From positions 2,604,001 through 2,668,000 of the forward strand of contig OY760517.1 in NCBI GenBank assembly GCA_963663615.1: DNA of 64,000 nt, given 5' to 3'. Within the stretch, counting starts at the first letter, position 1. Each line of letters opens with the position of its first letter. Below, piece by piece: positions 18,061 to 26,261 of the stretch. Position numbers and translations under genes: made by a program. The notes under the pieces were generated by a model. The model saw nothing but the letters and a program-made list of their open reading frames with translations, was not told the origin of the DNA and ran no database searches. The DNA comes from G963663615 sp963663615 (GTDB taxonomy: Bacteria; Bacteroidota; Ignavibacteria; Ignavibacteriales; Melioribacteraceae).

Positions 18061-19043
18061 ACCTTCGATTCCCCGATTTTTGAAATTATCATATCAGCAA
18101 CCTTCAATGCTTGTCTGCCATCCTTACCGCTAACAACCGGAATAGTATCATTTTTAACGGCATCAACAAAAAGTTGAAGTTCATACTGCAGGGCATTTAC
18201 TTTTCTTTGTTCAGGCTGTTCGTAGCAAACAATTCGTTTTTTATCGCCAACACCAATTTCACCAAAATTCATAAAGTGTTCTTCTCCCGGATTAGCAGGA
18301 TCAGCTAATCTGAAAACTTCCGAAACTCCACTGCCAAAATCTACAGCAATGTATTTGTCCTTCTGGAACATTCTCATTTTTCTAAGTTTCTTTTGGGAAA
18401 TACGACTTGCAGTAACGTTTGCAACAGCACCGTTTTCAAATTCAATACGGGCATTGGCAATATCGAGCGAATCAGAAACAACAGCAATTCCACTCGCACT
18501 AATATTTACAACTTCACTTTTAACCAGGGAAAGTATAATATCAATATCGTGAATCATTAAATCAAGAATAACGGCTACATCCGTACCTCTTGGATTAAAC
18601 TGGGCTAACCTGTCGCTCTGAATAAACATTGGCTGCAAATTGTATTTTTCCAGAGAAAGCAGTGCAGGATTAAATCTTTCAATATGCCCAACCTGAATTT
18701 TCAGGTTTCTATCTTCAGCAATTTTAAGTAACTCGTCAGCTTCTTCAATAGTTGTAGTAATTGGTTTTTCAAGGAAAACATGTTTGTCTTTTAATAATGC
18801 ATACTTTGCAATTTCGTAGTGTGCACTTGTTGAGGTTACAATTGAAACAGCATCAACAGCCTCCAGCAACCCGTCAAGAGACTCAAAAACTTTTATATTA
18901 TGATCGGAACCAACTTTGTTTGCTCTTTCAGTATCACGGTCATATATACCGCAAAGAGTACAATCTGTAACTTCCTTGAACAATTTTGTATGTAAATTAC
19001 CTAAATGACCAGTACCTATAACACCAATATTAACGTTTTCCAT
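18057..19043 (-). CDS. Gfo/Idh/MocA-family NAD(P)-dependent oxidoreductase
   Basis: A 328-residue sugar dehydrogenase-type enzyme. The Rossmann motif is VIGTGHLGNLH at the N-terminus; VFLEKPITTT holds the conserved Lys of the EKP motif near residue 95. GHIERFNPALL and AVILDLMIHDIDIIL are typical of the subgroup that includes UDP-GlcNAc 3-dehydrogenase (GnnA), used for amide-linked lipid A, but no GnnB-type aminotransferase is next to it, so the substrate stays open. It starts one base after the Plug-protein stop and overlaps the lipoprotein gene by four bases. Confidence 0.85.
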   Translation of the reverse strand: MENVNIGVIGTGHLGNLHTKLFKEVTDCTLCGIYDRDTERANKVGSDHNIKVFESLDGLLEAVDAVSIVTSTSAHYEIAKYALLKDKHVFLEKPITTTIEEADELLKIAEDRNLKIQVGHIERFNPALLSLEKYNLQPMFIQSDRLAQFNPRGTDVAVILDLMIHDIDIILSLVKSEVVNISASGIAVVSDSLDIANARIEFENGAVANVTASRISQKKLRKMRMFQKDKYIAVDFGSGVSEVFRLADPANPGEEHFMNFGEIGVGDKKRIVCYEQPEQRKVNALQYELQLFVDAVKNDTIPVVSGKDGRQALKVADMIISKIGESKV

Positions 19044-19044
19044 T

Positions 19045-20262
19045 TTACCTGCTCAATATTTTTGAGAATCCAACAATTTTATCGTAATTCGCCTTTTCAG
19101 GAGAATTGTAAACTACGAAAATATAATATTCATTGGTAGTTTCCCAAAAATTACCTTCAAGTATTTGCCAATCTTCTGTTAATATTTTATTATTTTCCTC
19201 CTCAACAAGCACATATTGGTAATCATACTCGCCTCTTTTAATTTGAAGATTGGCTTTATATGTATCACCCTCAAGTTTCATTCTGTATTCCGGAAATAAT
19301 CTCCAGTTACTAAATGCACCGGTTATATAAACCGAATGCTCTAACTTCTCAAGCGGTTTAAATTCAAACAGAACATTCAGGTAGCGGGAATAATCATCTT
19401 CGTAGTCAGCAACCATCATCCCACCATTCATATCGGGTCTGCCCTTTTTATGGAGCCTGCTCTGGTCATATCCACCAAAATGTGCTTTAGTATCAGGATA
19501 TTGGTGTACAGTTCTGTTAGTAAGGTTTAGAAAGCGATACTCATTGCCCGGTCTAATGTCATCGGCAATAAAAGTAAACTCATCAAATCCGTTCCATTCA
19601 TAATATCTGTGGTTTGTTGTATTATCTCTATCCAAAACAATTGGAGATTCAATTTTTCTATTCTCCACAATTTCCAATTGAACAAACCTGTTATACTCCA
19701 TACCAGTTGGCAGATTAAAATTAATTCGCAAATCAAATATACGATTCATTTCCGATGGGTACGCATTTGCTCCCTGAAGCATTCTTTTGCTTATTGATGG
19801 TTTTATGTTTTCTATTATTTCCTCAACTACATAAAAACTGCCATATTCATACACAATGTTCTCATCAAAGGTATTAACAATTTCAAAAATCCATTTGCCC
19901 GAATAAGGAAAACTCACCTCTTCAGAAGGATATGAACCATTAAAATGATATTTTGCCTCTGTAACCGTATTTGGTAAATAATCAAAATTTAGACTGTGAT
20001 CAGTATTAAAACCATTATTTCTGAATGAAATATCCTCATAAGGAACCCAGTGACGGTTACAAAACCTGAAAACAATTTTCATATCAGGCATGTTTTTCGA
20101 CAGCACATCAAATGCAATTACAAGCTTGTTATTTTTTTTTGAATTATTTACTACTGGTAAACCCAGCTTATCTTCCGAGGGGTATATTTGGAGAGATTTT
20201 ACATATGCCTGTCCGGACAAGCAAAATGCCATCATTAATAATAAAACTATCGTTTTGTTCAA
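19045..20262 (-). CDS. Type IX secretion system Plug protein (DUF5103)
   Basis: About 405 residues, exported. The preferred start is the TTG at 20262, which has AAGGAAGG just upstream and gives the signal peptide MNKTIVLLLMMAFCLSGQAY; an ATG lies 12 codons earlier. The N-terminal domain (LQIYPSEDKLGLPVV, then FRFCNRHWVPYEDISF) and the central region with FDLRINF and YFEW-like strands match DUF5103, identified in the Flavobacterium SprA translocon as the Plug that seals the periplasmic side. The C-terminal part (SVYITGAFSNWRLFPEYRM...YDYQYVL) resembles a glycogen-binding-like sandwich. A T9SS cargo gene lies 18 kb away in the same window. Confidence 0.75.
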   Translation of the reverse strand: MNKTIVLLLMMAFCLSGQAYVKSLQIYPSEDKLGLPVVNNSKKNNKLVIAFDVLSKNMPDMKIVFRFCNRHWVPYEDISFRNNGFNTDHSLNFDYLPNTVTEAKYHFNGSYPSEEVSFPYSGKWIFEIVNTFDENIVYEYGSFYVVEEIIENIKPSISKRMLQGANAYPSEMNRIFDLRINFNLPTGMEYNRFVQLEIVENRKIESPIVLDRDNTTNHRYYEWNGFDEFTFIADDIRPGNEYRFLNLTNRTVHQYPDTKAHFGGYDQSRLHKKGRPDMNGGMMVADYEDDYSRYLNVLFEFKPLEKLEHSVYITGAFSNWRLFPEYRMKLEGDTYKANLQIKRGEYDYQYVLVEEENNKILTEDWQILEGNFWETTNEYYIFVVYNSPEKANYDKIVGFSKILSR

Positions 20263-20407
20263 GATACCTTCCTTTTTTGTTCTCGGTAAAGCTAACACAT
20301 TTTTTATTTTTTCTCAAAAAAGGATGGGGTAATAATTTTGGGCATTTAATTAACGATTTGAAAAATGATTTGACTTAAACTAAAAAAGGTGTAAATTTGA
20401 GAAGCAT

Positions 20408-20449
20408 TGTGCGGTCCAGCAAACTTTGCCCAAATATGCGGACCGCACA
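20408..20449. repeat. Inverted repeat downstream of the DUF4097 gene
   Basis: TGTGCGGTCC (20408-20417) and GGACCGCACA (20440-20449) are perfect 10-base inverted arms around a 22-base spacer, which itself contains GCAAA/CTTTGC. A third related copy, ATGCGGTC, lies at 20465-20472, inside GACCATGCGGTC. It is unusually GC-rich for this region. No T-run follows on either strand, so a simple terminator is not convincing. Confidence 0.6.
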
Positions 20450-20479
20450 CTTCGAGGGGAGACCATGCGGTCTTAACTT

Positions 20480-21385
20480 TTATTTCTCGGTTAGTCTTAC
20501 ACTACCACCTGAGGTTTTAGCAACGAGCTTTTCACCGCCGCCATTAAATTCTGCTTTCATTTTAGATGATTTTACTTCATAAACTCTTGCTGCCGAAAAA
20601 TCAGATTTTACACTTCCGCCGGATGTAGCTAAAACTACATTTGCTTTAAGATCAGAAGGGACAGCAACTTTAATACTACCACCGGATGTATGTAGATCAA
20701 TTCCCTTGTTATCACCAGTGTAATCAAGTTTTATACTACCACCTGATGTGCTGGCATCAACCATACCGTCAGCAACCTGAAGAACAATGCGTCCACCGGA
20801 GGTTCTTGCTTTAATGTCACCGGTAGCTCTTTCAGCCTTTATATTACCACCTGAGGTATTAAGTTCCAAACTACCCTTATTATTGACCACCGAAATATTA
20901 CCACCGGAAGTTTTGGCAACACCTTCATCACTACAATCTTCAAATGCAATATTTCCACCGGAAGTTGAACAATACTTTGTACCTTCCAGATCAGTCACTT
21001 CTATATTCCCACCAGATGTTCTTAACTCAACTGTAAAACTTTCGGGAACCATAATCTCATATCTTAAGTCTATTCCACTAATCCAGTTAAACCATCCCGA
21101 ACCTGTTTTCTTGCCAAGTACCTCAACTCCCTCGGAAGTTTCATTGAGTTTGAACTTCATTTTCGATTCAGCTTTGCTATTTCCAATAATTTTTATAGCA
21201 ACTTCACTATTTGACCATGTATTTACCTGAATATCACCAACATCCGATTTAACATACAGCTTTTCTCCGGATGTAACCTTAAACGATTTTTCTTCTATCA
21301 CCCTGCTGGAAAAGCTTGCTGCCATTACTAACGATGAAACTAAAAACAGCACAAGATTTAGAAGAATAACTTTCGATATTTTCAT
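20480..21385 (-). CDS. DUF4097 beta-solenoid repeat protein, exported
   Basis: A 301-residue protein with a signal peptide (residues 1-24, ending around VMAASFS). From about residue 120 the tetrapeptide TSGG recurs nine times at intervals of roughly 18-26 residues, each as x-TSGG-[NSR]-[IV], predicting a right-handed beta-helix. This is the DUF4097 (putative adhesin/auto-transporter-like) family, which often accompanies anti-sigma or membrane stress genes; none is adjacent here. The role is probably structural at the cell envelope. It is divergent from crcB. A GC-rich inverted repeat lies downstream. Confidence 0.85.
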   Translation of the reverse strand: MKISKVILLNLVLFLVSSLVMAASFSSRVIEEKSFKVTSGEKLYVKSDVGDIQVNTWSNSEVAIKIIGNSKAESKMKFKLNETSEGVEVLGKKTGSGWFNWISGIDLRYEIMVPESFTVELRTSGGNIEVTDLEGTKYCSTSGGNIAFEDCSDEGVAKTSGGNISVVNNKGSLELNTSGGNIKAERATGDIKARTSGGRIVLQVADGMVDASTSGGSIKLDYTGDNKGIDLHTSGGSIKVAVPSDLKANVVLATSGGSVKSDFSAARVYEVKSSKMKAEFNGGGEKLVAKTSGGSVRLTEK

Positions 21386-21404
21386 ACTTTTTTCCCTGTG
21401 TTTT

Positions 21405-21433
21405 TTGATTAGACGAACGAGTTTTTATATTTG
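21405..21433 (+). promoter_or_regulatory. Candidate Bacteroidota-type promoter for crcB
   Basis: TTG at 21405 and TATATTTG at 21426-21433 are separated by 18 bases, fitting the TTG-N17-23-TAnnTTTG consensus of the Bacteroidota primary sigma factor. It lies 55 bases upstream of the crcB ATG. This is a pattern match only, and AT-rich DNA gives chance hits. Confidence 0.35.
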
Positions 21434-21488
21434 TTACGTAATTTTAGACTTAATAAATAATTTTTGGTTGCATTAATAGAAGAATATT

Positions 21489-21854
21489 ATGAATATAATT
21501 TTAGTTGCATTAGGAGCTGGAGCAGGCGGGGGCTTACGATACTGGATATCTTCACTTGTCTCAAAATTTTTTCCGGTAATTTTTCCTTTCGGTACTTTAA
21601 TTGTAAATGTGCTGGGTAGTTTTATCCTTGGAATACTTATTCTGGGTTTTGATGAAAAGGAACTACTTAACCAAAACTACAAGTTACTTATTGGTACAGG
21701 TTTTTGTGGAGGGTTAACTACTTTCTCAACATTTTCTCTCGAAACATTTAGTCTTATGCGGGATGCAAACTATACTTTTGCCCTGATAAATATTCTTGCA
21801 AATGTAGCAGCAACGCTTGTTGGAATTTATGTTGCTCATTTAGTTACAAAATAG
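21489..21854 (+). CDS. crcB: Fluoride-specific channel FluC/CrcB
   Basis: A 121-residue four-helix membrane protein that exports fluoride as an antiparallel dimer. Diagnostic motifs are GAGAGGGLRYWIS at the N-terminus, FPFGTLIVNVLGSFILG with the conserved pore Asn in helix 2, and GTGFCGGLTTFSTFSLE holding the Gly-rich break and Phe box in helix 3. It is a single full-length copy, so it presumably forms a dual-topology homodimer. I looked for a fluoride riboswitch in the 100-base leader and could not see the consensus. A PAP2 gene follows after 42 bases. Confidence 0.95.
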   Translation: MNIILVALGAGAGGGLRYWISSLVSKFFPVIFPFGTLIVNVLGSFILGILILGFDEKELLNQNYKLLIGTGFCGGLTTFSTFSLETFSLMRDANYTFALINILANVAATLVGIYVAHLVTK

Positions 21855-21896
21855 TTTTTAATTAAGCCATAATTACAAAACATTTGGAAACTGGGA

Positions 21897-22658
21897 ATGA
21901 AAACCAAATATATTTTCATTTACATGATGCTGCTAAGCTCTCTTTTTCTTGGACAACAAAAATATAACTTGAATCAGTTTTATGATGAGACTGGTGAATT
22001 TGTGAAACAGCCTCTCAAATGGAATGTTAGCGACTTCGCAACTCTTGGTATAATATCTGCAGCAACATACTCCCTATTTTATGTAGATGAGGATGTTATG
22101 GCTTTCGGCAAAGAGTACCCTGGTTATGACAATAATCCATTGATGGTATTTTCCAAACTACAGGGCGAGCCAATTGTTTCGATAGCAGCGGCAGCCTACT
22201 TTCTTATAAACGGTACTTCCTCAAACAATATTGCCAATAAAAAACTGGGATACGAAATTGCCCAGTCCTTTTTCTATACCGGTGTTTTAACTCAATCAGT
22301 AAAGCTTGCTTTTGGAAGATCCCGACCCTACAATAATTTGGGTGCATTTAAGTTTGAACCGCTTTCATTCAAAAATAACGATTATATGTCACTTAACTCA
22401 GGGCATACTGCCGTTGCTTTTTCAATGTGGACGGTTATTTCCGAAAACCAGAACAACTATGTACTAAAGTATTTGTGTTTTGTACCACCTGTTCTCACTG
22501 GTATTTCAAGGATATACCACGACAGGCATTGGCTAAGTGATGTTTTTCTTGGTGCTGCAGTTGGGTATTTTACTGCAAAATGGGTTACAGACCAACACAA
22601 GGATGATAAGCTGGTTGAACCAAATGAGCTAATTACAATATCAATCGGAATCAACTAA
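21897..22658 (+). CDS. PAP2-superfamily phosphatase, exported/membrane
   Basis: A 253-residue protein with an N-terminal signal (MKTKYIFIYMMLLSSLFLGQ) and the three PAP2 catalytic blocks: KLAFGRSRPY (KxxxxxxRP), NSGHTAVAFS (PSGH-like) and SRIYHDRHWLSDVFLGAAVG (SRxxxxxHxxxD). It probably dephosphorylates a lipid phosphate such as phosphatidic acid or undecaprenyl pyrophosphate in the periplasm; which one cannot be told. Its 3' end overlaps the convergent MGMT-like gene by 18 bases. Confidence 0.88.
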   Translation: MKTKYIFIYMMLLSSLFLGQQKYNLNQFYDETGEFVKQPLKWNVSDFATLGIISAATYSLFYVDEDVMAFGKEYPGYDNNPLMVFSKLQGEPIVSIAAAAYFLINGTSSNNIANKKLGYEIAQSFFYTGVLTQSVKLAFGRSRPYNNLGAFKFEPLSFKNNDYMSLNSGHTAVAFSMWTVISENQNNYVLKYLCFVPPVLTGISRIYHDRHWLSDVFLGAAVGYFTAKWVTDQHKDDKLVEPNELITISIGIN

Positions 22659-22976
22659 ATTTTCAGGTGGAATCCAGAGGTGTTTCTCAAGAATAACACA
22701 ACCATCATCATCAAACTCAACTCCCTCATCTTCAAGTAATGCCTGCATTAATTCGGCAGAGCCAAAATGCATTCTACCTGTTAGTGCTCCAAACCGGTTT
22801 ACTACACGGTGGCATGGCAATCCTGTTTCCTTTGCCCCATTTAATGCCCAGCCTACAGTACGTGCGGCAGACCTTACACCGCAAGCTTCTGCAATTTCGC
22901 CATAAGTTGTTACAAACCCACGTGGTATTTTTTCAACAACTTTGTAAACTCTTTCAAAAAAATCAGATTTGCTCAA
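22641..22976 (-). CDS. MGMT-family DNA-binding protein (C-terminal alkyltransferase domain)
   Basis: A 111-residue protein consisting only of the alkylguanine-DNA alkyltransferase C-terminal domain. It has the winged-helix start (IPRGFVTTYGEIAEACG) with the Arg-finger region RSAARTVGWALNG, and it keeps the reactive Cys in GLPCHRVVNRFG, so unlike alkyltransferase-like (ATL) proteins it could accept an alkyl group. It lacks the N-terminal domain of full Ogt/Ada. It is the last of three minus-strand genes after prfB and the cNMP-binding protein, with a gap of only four bases. Confidence 0.88.
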   Translation of the reverse strand: MSKSDFFERVYKVVEKIPRGFVTTYGEIAEACGVRSAARTVGWALNGAKETGLPCHRVVNRFGALTGRMHFGSAELMQALLEDEGVEFDDDGCVILEKHLWIPPENLVDSD

Positions 22977-22980
22977 TTTA

Positions 22981-23382
22981 TTATTCGGCTCTGCTTTTAA
23001 ATCCCGGGTAATCGTTTTCGAGTTCGCTCAAATCATCAATACGCGTTTTGGAAGAAAGCTCCCAGTAATTATCTGTCATGGCAACCAGCCTTTGAGCCAA
23101 ACTTTTAAGTATGGTTCGTGTAATACCGGGATATTTAATTATCAGCGTATCAAGATCAAGGTCAAGATCAACTACTTCAGTATCAGCAAGAGCTACAATT
23201 GTAGCGGTTCTTTCCTTTTCAAGAATAAGACCCAACTCACCAAGTATAGTACCAGTTTCACTAAACTCGGCAATTTTAATATCGCCCTTGTAAATTGCCA
23301 CTGATCCCTTTAACAGAATCATAAGTGTTTCCTGTTTGCTTCCCTCTCGCGAAATAACCTGATTTTTTTTGAAAGTCTTCAT
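22981..23382 (-). CDS. Stand-alone cyclic-nucleotide-binding domain protein
   Basis: A 133-residue protein made of one cNMP-binding beta-barrel (GSKQETLMILLKGSVAIYKG, then the phosphate-cassette region GTILGELGLILEKERTATIVALADTEVV) and a short C-terminal helical tail. The cassette ...GELGLILEKERTATI has the Gly-Glu and the Arg that contact the cyclic phosphate in CRP-type proteins. There is no HTH or kinase domain, so it is a sensor or regulatory subunit acting in trans. It lies 7 bases downstream of prfB and is probably cotranscribed with it. Confidence 0.82.
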   Translation of the reverse strand: MKTFKKNQVISREGSKQETLMILLKGSVAIYKGDIKIAEFSETGTILGELGLILEKERTATIVALADTEVVDLDLDLDTLIIKYPGITRTILKSLAQRLVAMTDNYWELSSKTRIDDLSELENDYPGFKSRAE

Positions 23383-23389
23383 ATCACAC

Positions 23390-24491
23390 TCAATTATTTG
23401 AGAATTTCAGTAAGAATGCTTTTATAAACTGATTTATTTTACCATCCATAACACCTTGTGTATCAGATGTCTCAACTTCTGTGCGATGATCTTTGACCAT
23501 GTTGTAAGGATGGAAAACGTATGAGCGGATTTGGCTACCCCACTCAATTTTCATCTTGTTTTTTTCAAGTTCGTCCGCTTGAGCTTCCTGTTTTTCGAGT
23601 TCAACCTGGTATAAGCGGGATTTTAACAGCCTCATTGCATTATTCTTATTTTGCAACTGACTCCTTTCCGTTTGGCACGCAACAGCTATTCCTGAAGGAA
23701 TATGCGTTACCCTTACAGCAGTTTCAACCTTGTTAACATTCTGACCACCCTTTCCACCCGAACGGAATGTGTCAATTCTTAAATCGGCAGGATTGATTTC
23801 AATTTCAATTGAATCATCTACCTCGGGAATAACTGATACGGAAGCAAAGGAAGTATGACGCCTTTTATTTGAATCAAACGGTGATATTCTTACAAGGCGG
23901 TGAACACCATTTTCAGCTTTCAGGTAGCCATAGGCAAACTCGCCTTCAACTTCAATAACGGCACTTTTAATTCCTGCACCGTCACCATCAAGCATATCCA
24001 TTATGTTCATTTTGTAATTATTCTGCTCACCATACCTTAAATACATTCTCATAAGCATTTCAGCCCAATCCTGCGACTCAGTGCCACCAGCACCCGAGTG
24101 TATAGTTAAAATACAGTTTCTGTTATCATCCCTGCCGCCTAACATACTTTTAAGTTCAAGATCAGAAAGTTGGTCGGCAAGCGATTCAAGCAAGTTGTTA
24201 ATTTCACTTTCCTGACTTTTATCCTCTTCCATCCTGGCTAACTCAATATGATCGCCAATTTCCTCCGATAAGTCTTTAACAGCCACAAATTCGTCAATAT
24301 TTCTTTCAAGATTTTTAACTTCCTGCAAAGTTGTTTGTGCTTTTTCCTGATCGTCCCAAAAATTCGGGTCTTCCGATTTTTTCTTTAAGTCGTAAAGTTT
24401 AGCTTCTTTTTCATCAATGTTAAAGATACCCCCGAAGCTTTTCAACATTTTGCATACAAGCTTTAAGTTCTCTTAACTGATCATCAAACAT
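23390..24491 (-). CDS. prfB: Peptide chain release factor 2 with programmed +1 frameshift
   Basis: RF2 releases peptides at UGA and UAA. The full protein is encoded in two frames: ATG at 24491 (GAGG 8 bases upstream) opens a 23-codon leader ending RGYL and UAA; shifting +1 continues NIDEKEAKLYDLKKK to the stop at 23390, for 366 residues, the normal RF2 length. The body shows the anticodon-mimic SPF (VRISPFDSNKRRHTSF) and the peptidyl-hydrolysis GGQ (SGGKGGQNVNK). A TTG at 24448 would give a start in the main frame but lacks the RF2 N-terminus. The cNMP-binding and MGMT genes follow in the same direction. Confidence 0.92.
24419..24434 (-). promoter_or_regulatory. prfB: prfB programmed +1 frameshift site with UAA stop
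   Basis: On the minus strand the sequence is CGG GGG TAT CTT TAA C. It has the same layout as the Escherichia coli site AGG GGG TAT CTT TGA C: a Shine-Dalgarno-like GGGGG three bases before the slippery CTT, then the stop. The only functional difference is UAA instead of UGA. Skipping the T at 24422 puts the ribosome in the RF2 main frame. Confidence 0.85.
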
Positions 24492-24549
24492 ATATATTCC
24501 TCAAGTTTACCATTTTCAAACAATCTAAACTTTAAATTTATTCTAATAT

Positions 24550-24864
24550 TTACTTAACTTCAAGCTCCATACGTAATAGTGCAGCAGCTAAAGTTTTTCC
24601 CTGGGCATCATTTTTAAGAGAAATTGTACCGCCGCCGCCAAGAGTATTATGCAACACAAAGTTAAGAGCGTTAATATTTGGCAATTCGTAACGCTCTACT
24701 TTGCCCATGCAAATTCCTTCAAAATGCTGTTTTACTCTTTCTTCGGTAAGCTCGCGCCTAATAATTTTGTATGCGGCATCATCATTAGCAATTATACCAA
24801 CATTAGCAGCATCCCCCTTGTCACCGCTTCTACCATGAGCAATATCTATTAGTCTTACTTTCAT
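24550..24864 (-). CDS. AtuA C-terminal-like (ferredoxin-fold) subunit
   Basis: A 104-residue protein that starts VRLIDIAHGRSGDKGDAANVG, the signature of the small C-terminal domain found at the end of full-length AtuA (acyclic terpene utilisation) proteins, and ends with a Gly-rich GGGGTISLKNDAQGKTLA. Here it is a separate gene, one base downstream of the large AtuA/DUF1446 gene, so the two probably form one complex. The Atu pathway breaks down acyclic terpenes in Pseudomonas, but none of its other enzymes are nearby, and the real substrate is unknown. Confidence 0.85.
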   Translation of the reverse strand: MKVRLIDIAHGRSGDKGDAANVGIIANDDAAYKIIRRELTEERVKQHFEGICMGKVERYELPNINALNFVLHNTLGGGGTISLKNDAQGKTLAAALLRMELEVK

Positions 24865-24865
24865 T

Positions 24866-26233
24866 TTACACCTCCATTAGGGTTACTGCGGGTTTAACAA
24901 GCTTTTTAGGTATAAGGGCTGGCCAATATGCAACTACTTCGCTAGGACGCGGTCTGCCACCAGCAAAACCGGTTACCGAAGGTGGTCCTGTTAAAATAAG
25001 TGGGGCTATTTCTCGTCCGAACCTTTCTATGTGCTCCCTGTTTTTGCCACGCACGGCAAATCGCAATACAATCTCGTTTATGCTATCTTCATCAAGACGT
25101 TTAGCTAACGGACCGTGACAACTGTCATACCCCATAAATTCAGTACGTATTTCATCAAATTCAAGACTAAGTGAAGTTAATCGGGCACGTAATATTTCAT
25201 CCGCTTTTTTTGCTTTTGTTAATGCCTTGGGCCACGAATAAGTTAAATTACCAACAGCCGAATAACCATCCTCGAATGAACATGATACCTTATAGAACTC
25301 AGTTTCCGGTGAGCCGGCAATATCAAATACCCTAACCCTATTCTCACCAATCTCCTCAAGTTTAATTGATGTAAAATCAACTATACAATCTGGTGTAATA
25401 TAATCCCGGGGATCACCTATTTCATATACAATTTGCTCGGAAACGGTAGCTTTGCTAACCATTCCACCCAGTGATTCATGTTTGGTAACCACAAAAGTAC
25501 CATCTGGGTGTGCCTCAACAATCGGGAATCCAATATTTGCCATATCTGGAACATCTTCCCAGTTACCCAGAAAGTTACCACCTGAAGCCTGTGCACCGCA
25601 TTCAAGAATATGACCCGCAACTGTACCAGCAGCCATAAGATCATATTCGTTTCCTTTCCAGCCAAACTCATATATCATCGGGGCAAGTGTAAGCCCTGTG
25701 TCAGTTGTTCTGCCTGTAATTACAATATCAGCACCCTTTTCAAGTGCTTCCACAATAGGAAAAGCTCCAAAATAAACATTTGCACTAAGTACCTTATCCT
25801 TAATTGGTAAAAGTGATTCACCGGTCTCCATATTGTTCAGGTTGCATCCGTTGTTAAAAACAGGATCCAGACTATCAAGAATATCATCTCCGGTAACTAC
25901 TCCAATTTTTATCGAAATATTTAATCGTGCAGCAATATCCTGTATTGCTTTTGCACAGGCAACCGGATTAACACCACCGCCATTGGTAATAACTTTTATA
26001 TTTTTCTCTTTTATAACCGGAAGTATTCTTTCCATTAGGACAGGTATATCGCGGGCATAACCCATTTCAGAATTTTTGTTTTTTTGTTTTTGCAGAATAG
26101 ACATTGTTACTTCGGCAAGATAATCCATAACAAGATAATCAATCTCCCCTTCGGTTACCTGTTTGTATGGTGCATCTATCAAATCACCCCAAAAACCTTG
26201 TCCCGAGGCAATTCTAATCATTTCCTTACTCAA
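24866..26233 (-). CDS. AtuA-family protein (DUF1446), large subunit
   Basis: A 455-residue cytosolic protein matching the DUF1446/AtuA core: IRIASGQGFWGDLIDAPYK at the N-terminus, VITNGGGVNPVACAKAI, DIVITGRTTDTGLTLAP and GHILECGAQASGGNF. The family is widespread, often with acyl-CoA carboxylases or propionate-type catabolism, but its reaction has not been settled to my knowledge. No biotin carboxylase or acyl-CoA dehydrogenase lies next to it. The gene pair with the 104-residue partner sits between prfB and miaA and may be its own transcription unit. Confidence 0.88.
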   Translation of the reverse strand: MSKEMIRIASGQGFWGDLIDAPYKQVTEGEIDYLVMDYLAEVTMSILQKQKNKNSEMGYARDIPVLMERILPVIKEKNIKVITNGGGVNPVACAKAIQDIAARLNISIKIGVVTGDDILDSLDPVFNNGCNLNNMETGESLLPIKDKVLSANVYFGAFPIVEALEKGADIVITGRTTDTGLTLAPMIYEFGWKGNEYDLMAAGTVAGHILECGAQASGGNFLGNWEDVPDMANIGFPIVEAHPDGTFVVTKHESLGGMVSKATVSEQIVYEIGDPRDYITPDCIVDFTSIKLEEIGENRVRVFDIAGSPETEFYKVSCSFEDGYSAVGNLTYSWPKALTKAKKADEILRARLTSLSLEFDEIRTEFMGYDSCHGPLAKRLDEDSINEIVLRFAVRGKNREHIERFGREIAPLILTGPPSVTGFAGGRPRPSEVVAYWPALIPKKLVKPAVTLMEV

Positions 26234-26261
26234 TTTTACACCCTTATTATTACTGATTGAA

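Noticed and set aside
20500..21050. Repeated short DNA motifs resembling a CRISPR array
   Set aside because: The repeats are codons for TSGG inside the DUF4097 gene, with irregular spacing and no palindromic repeat or cas gene.
21386..21488. Fluoride riboswitch ahead of crcB
   Set aside because: I searched for the conserved pseudoknot elements and did not find them; the leader is plain AT-rich sequence.
24435..24448. TTG at 24448 as the prfB start
   Set aside because: It would omit the RF2 N-terminus; the ATG at 24491 with a +1 shift restores normal length and conserved context.
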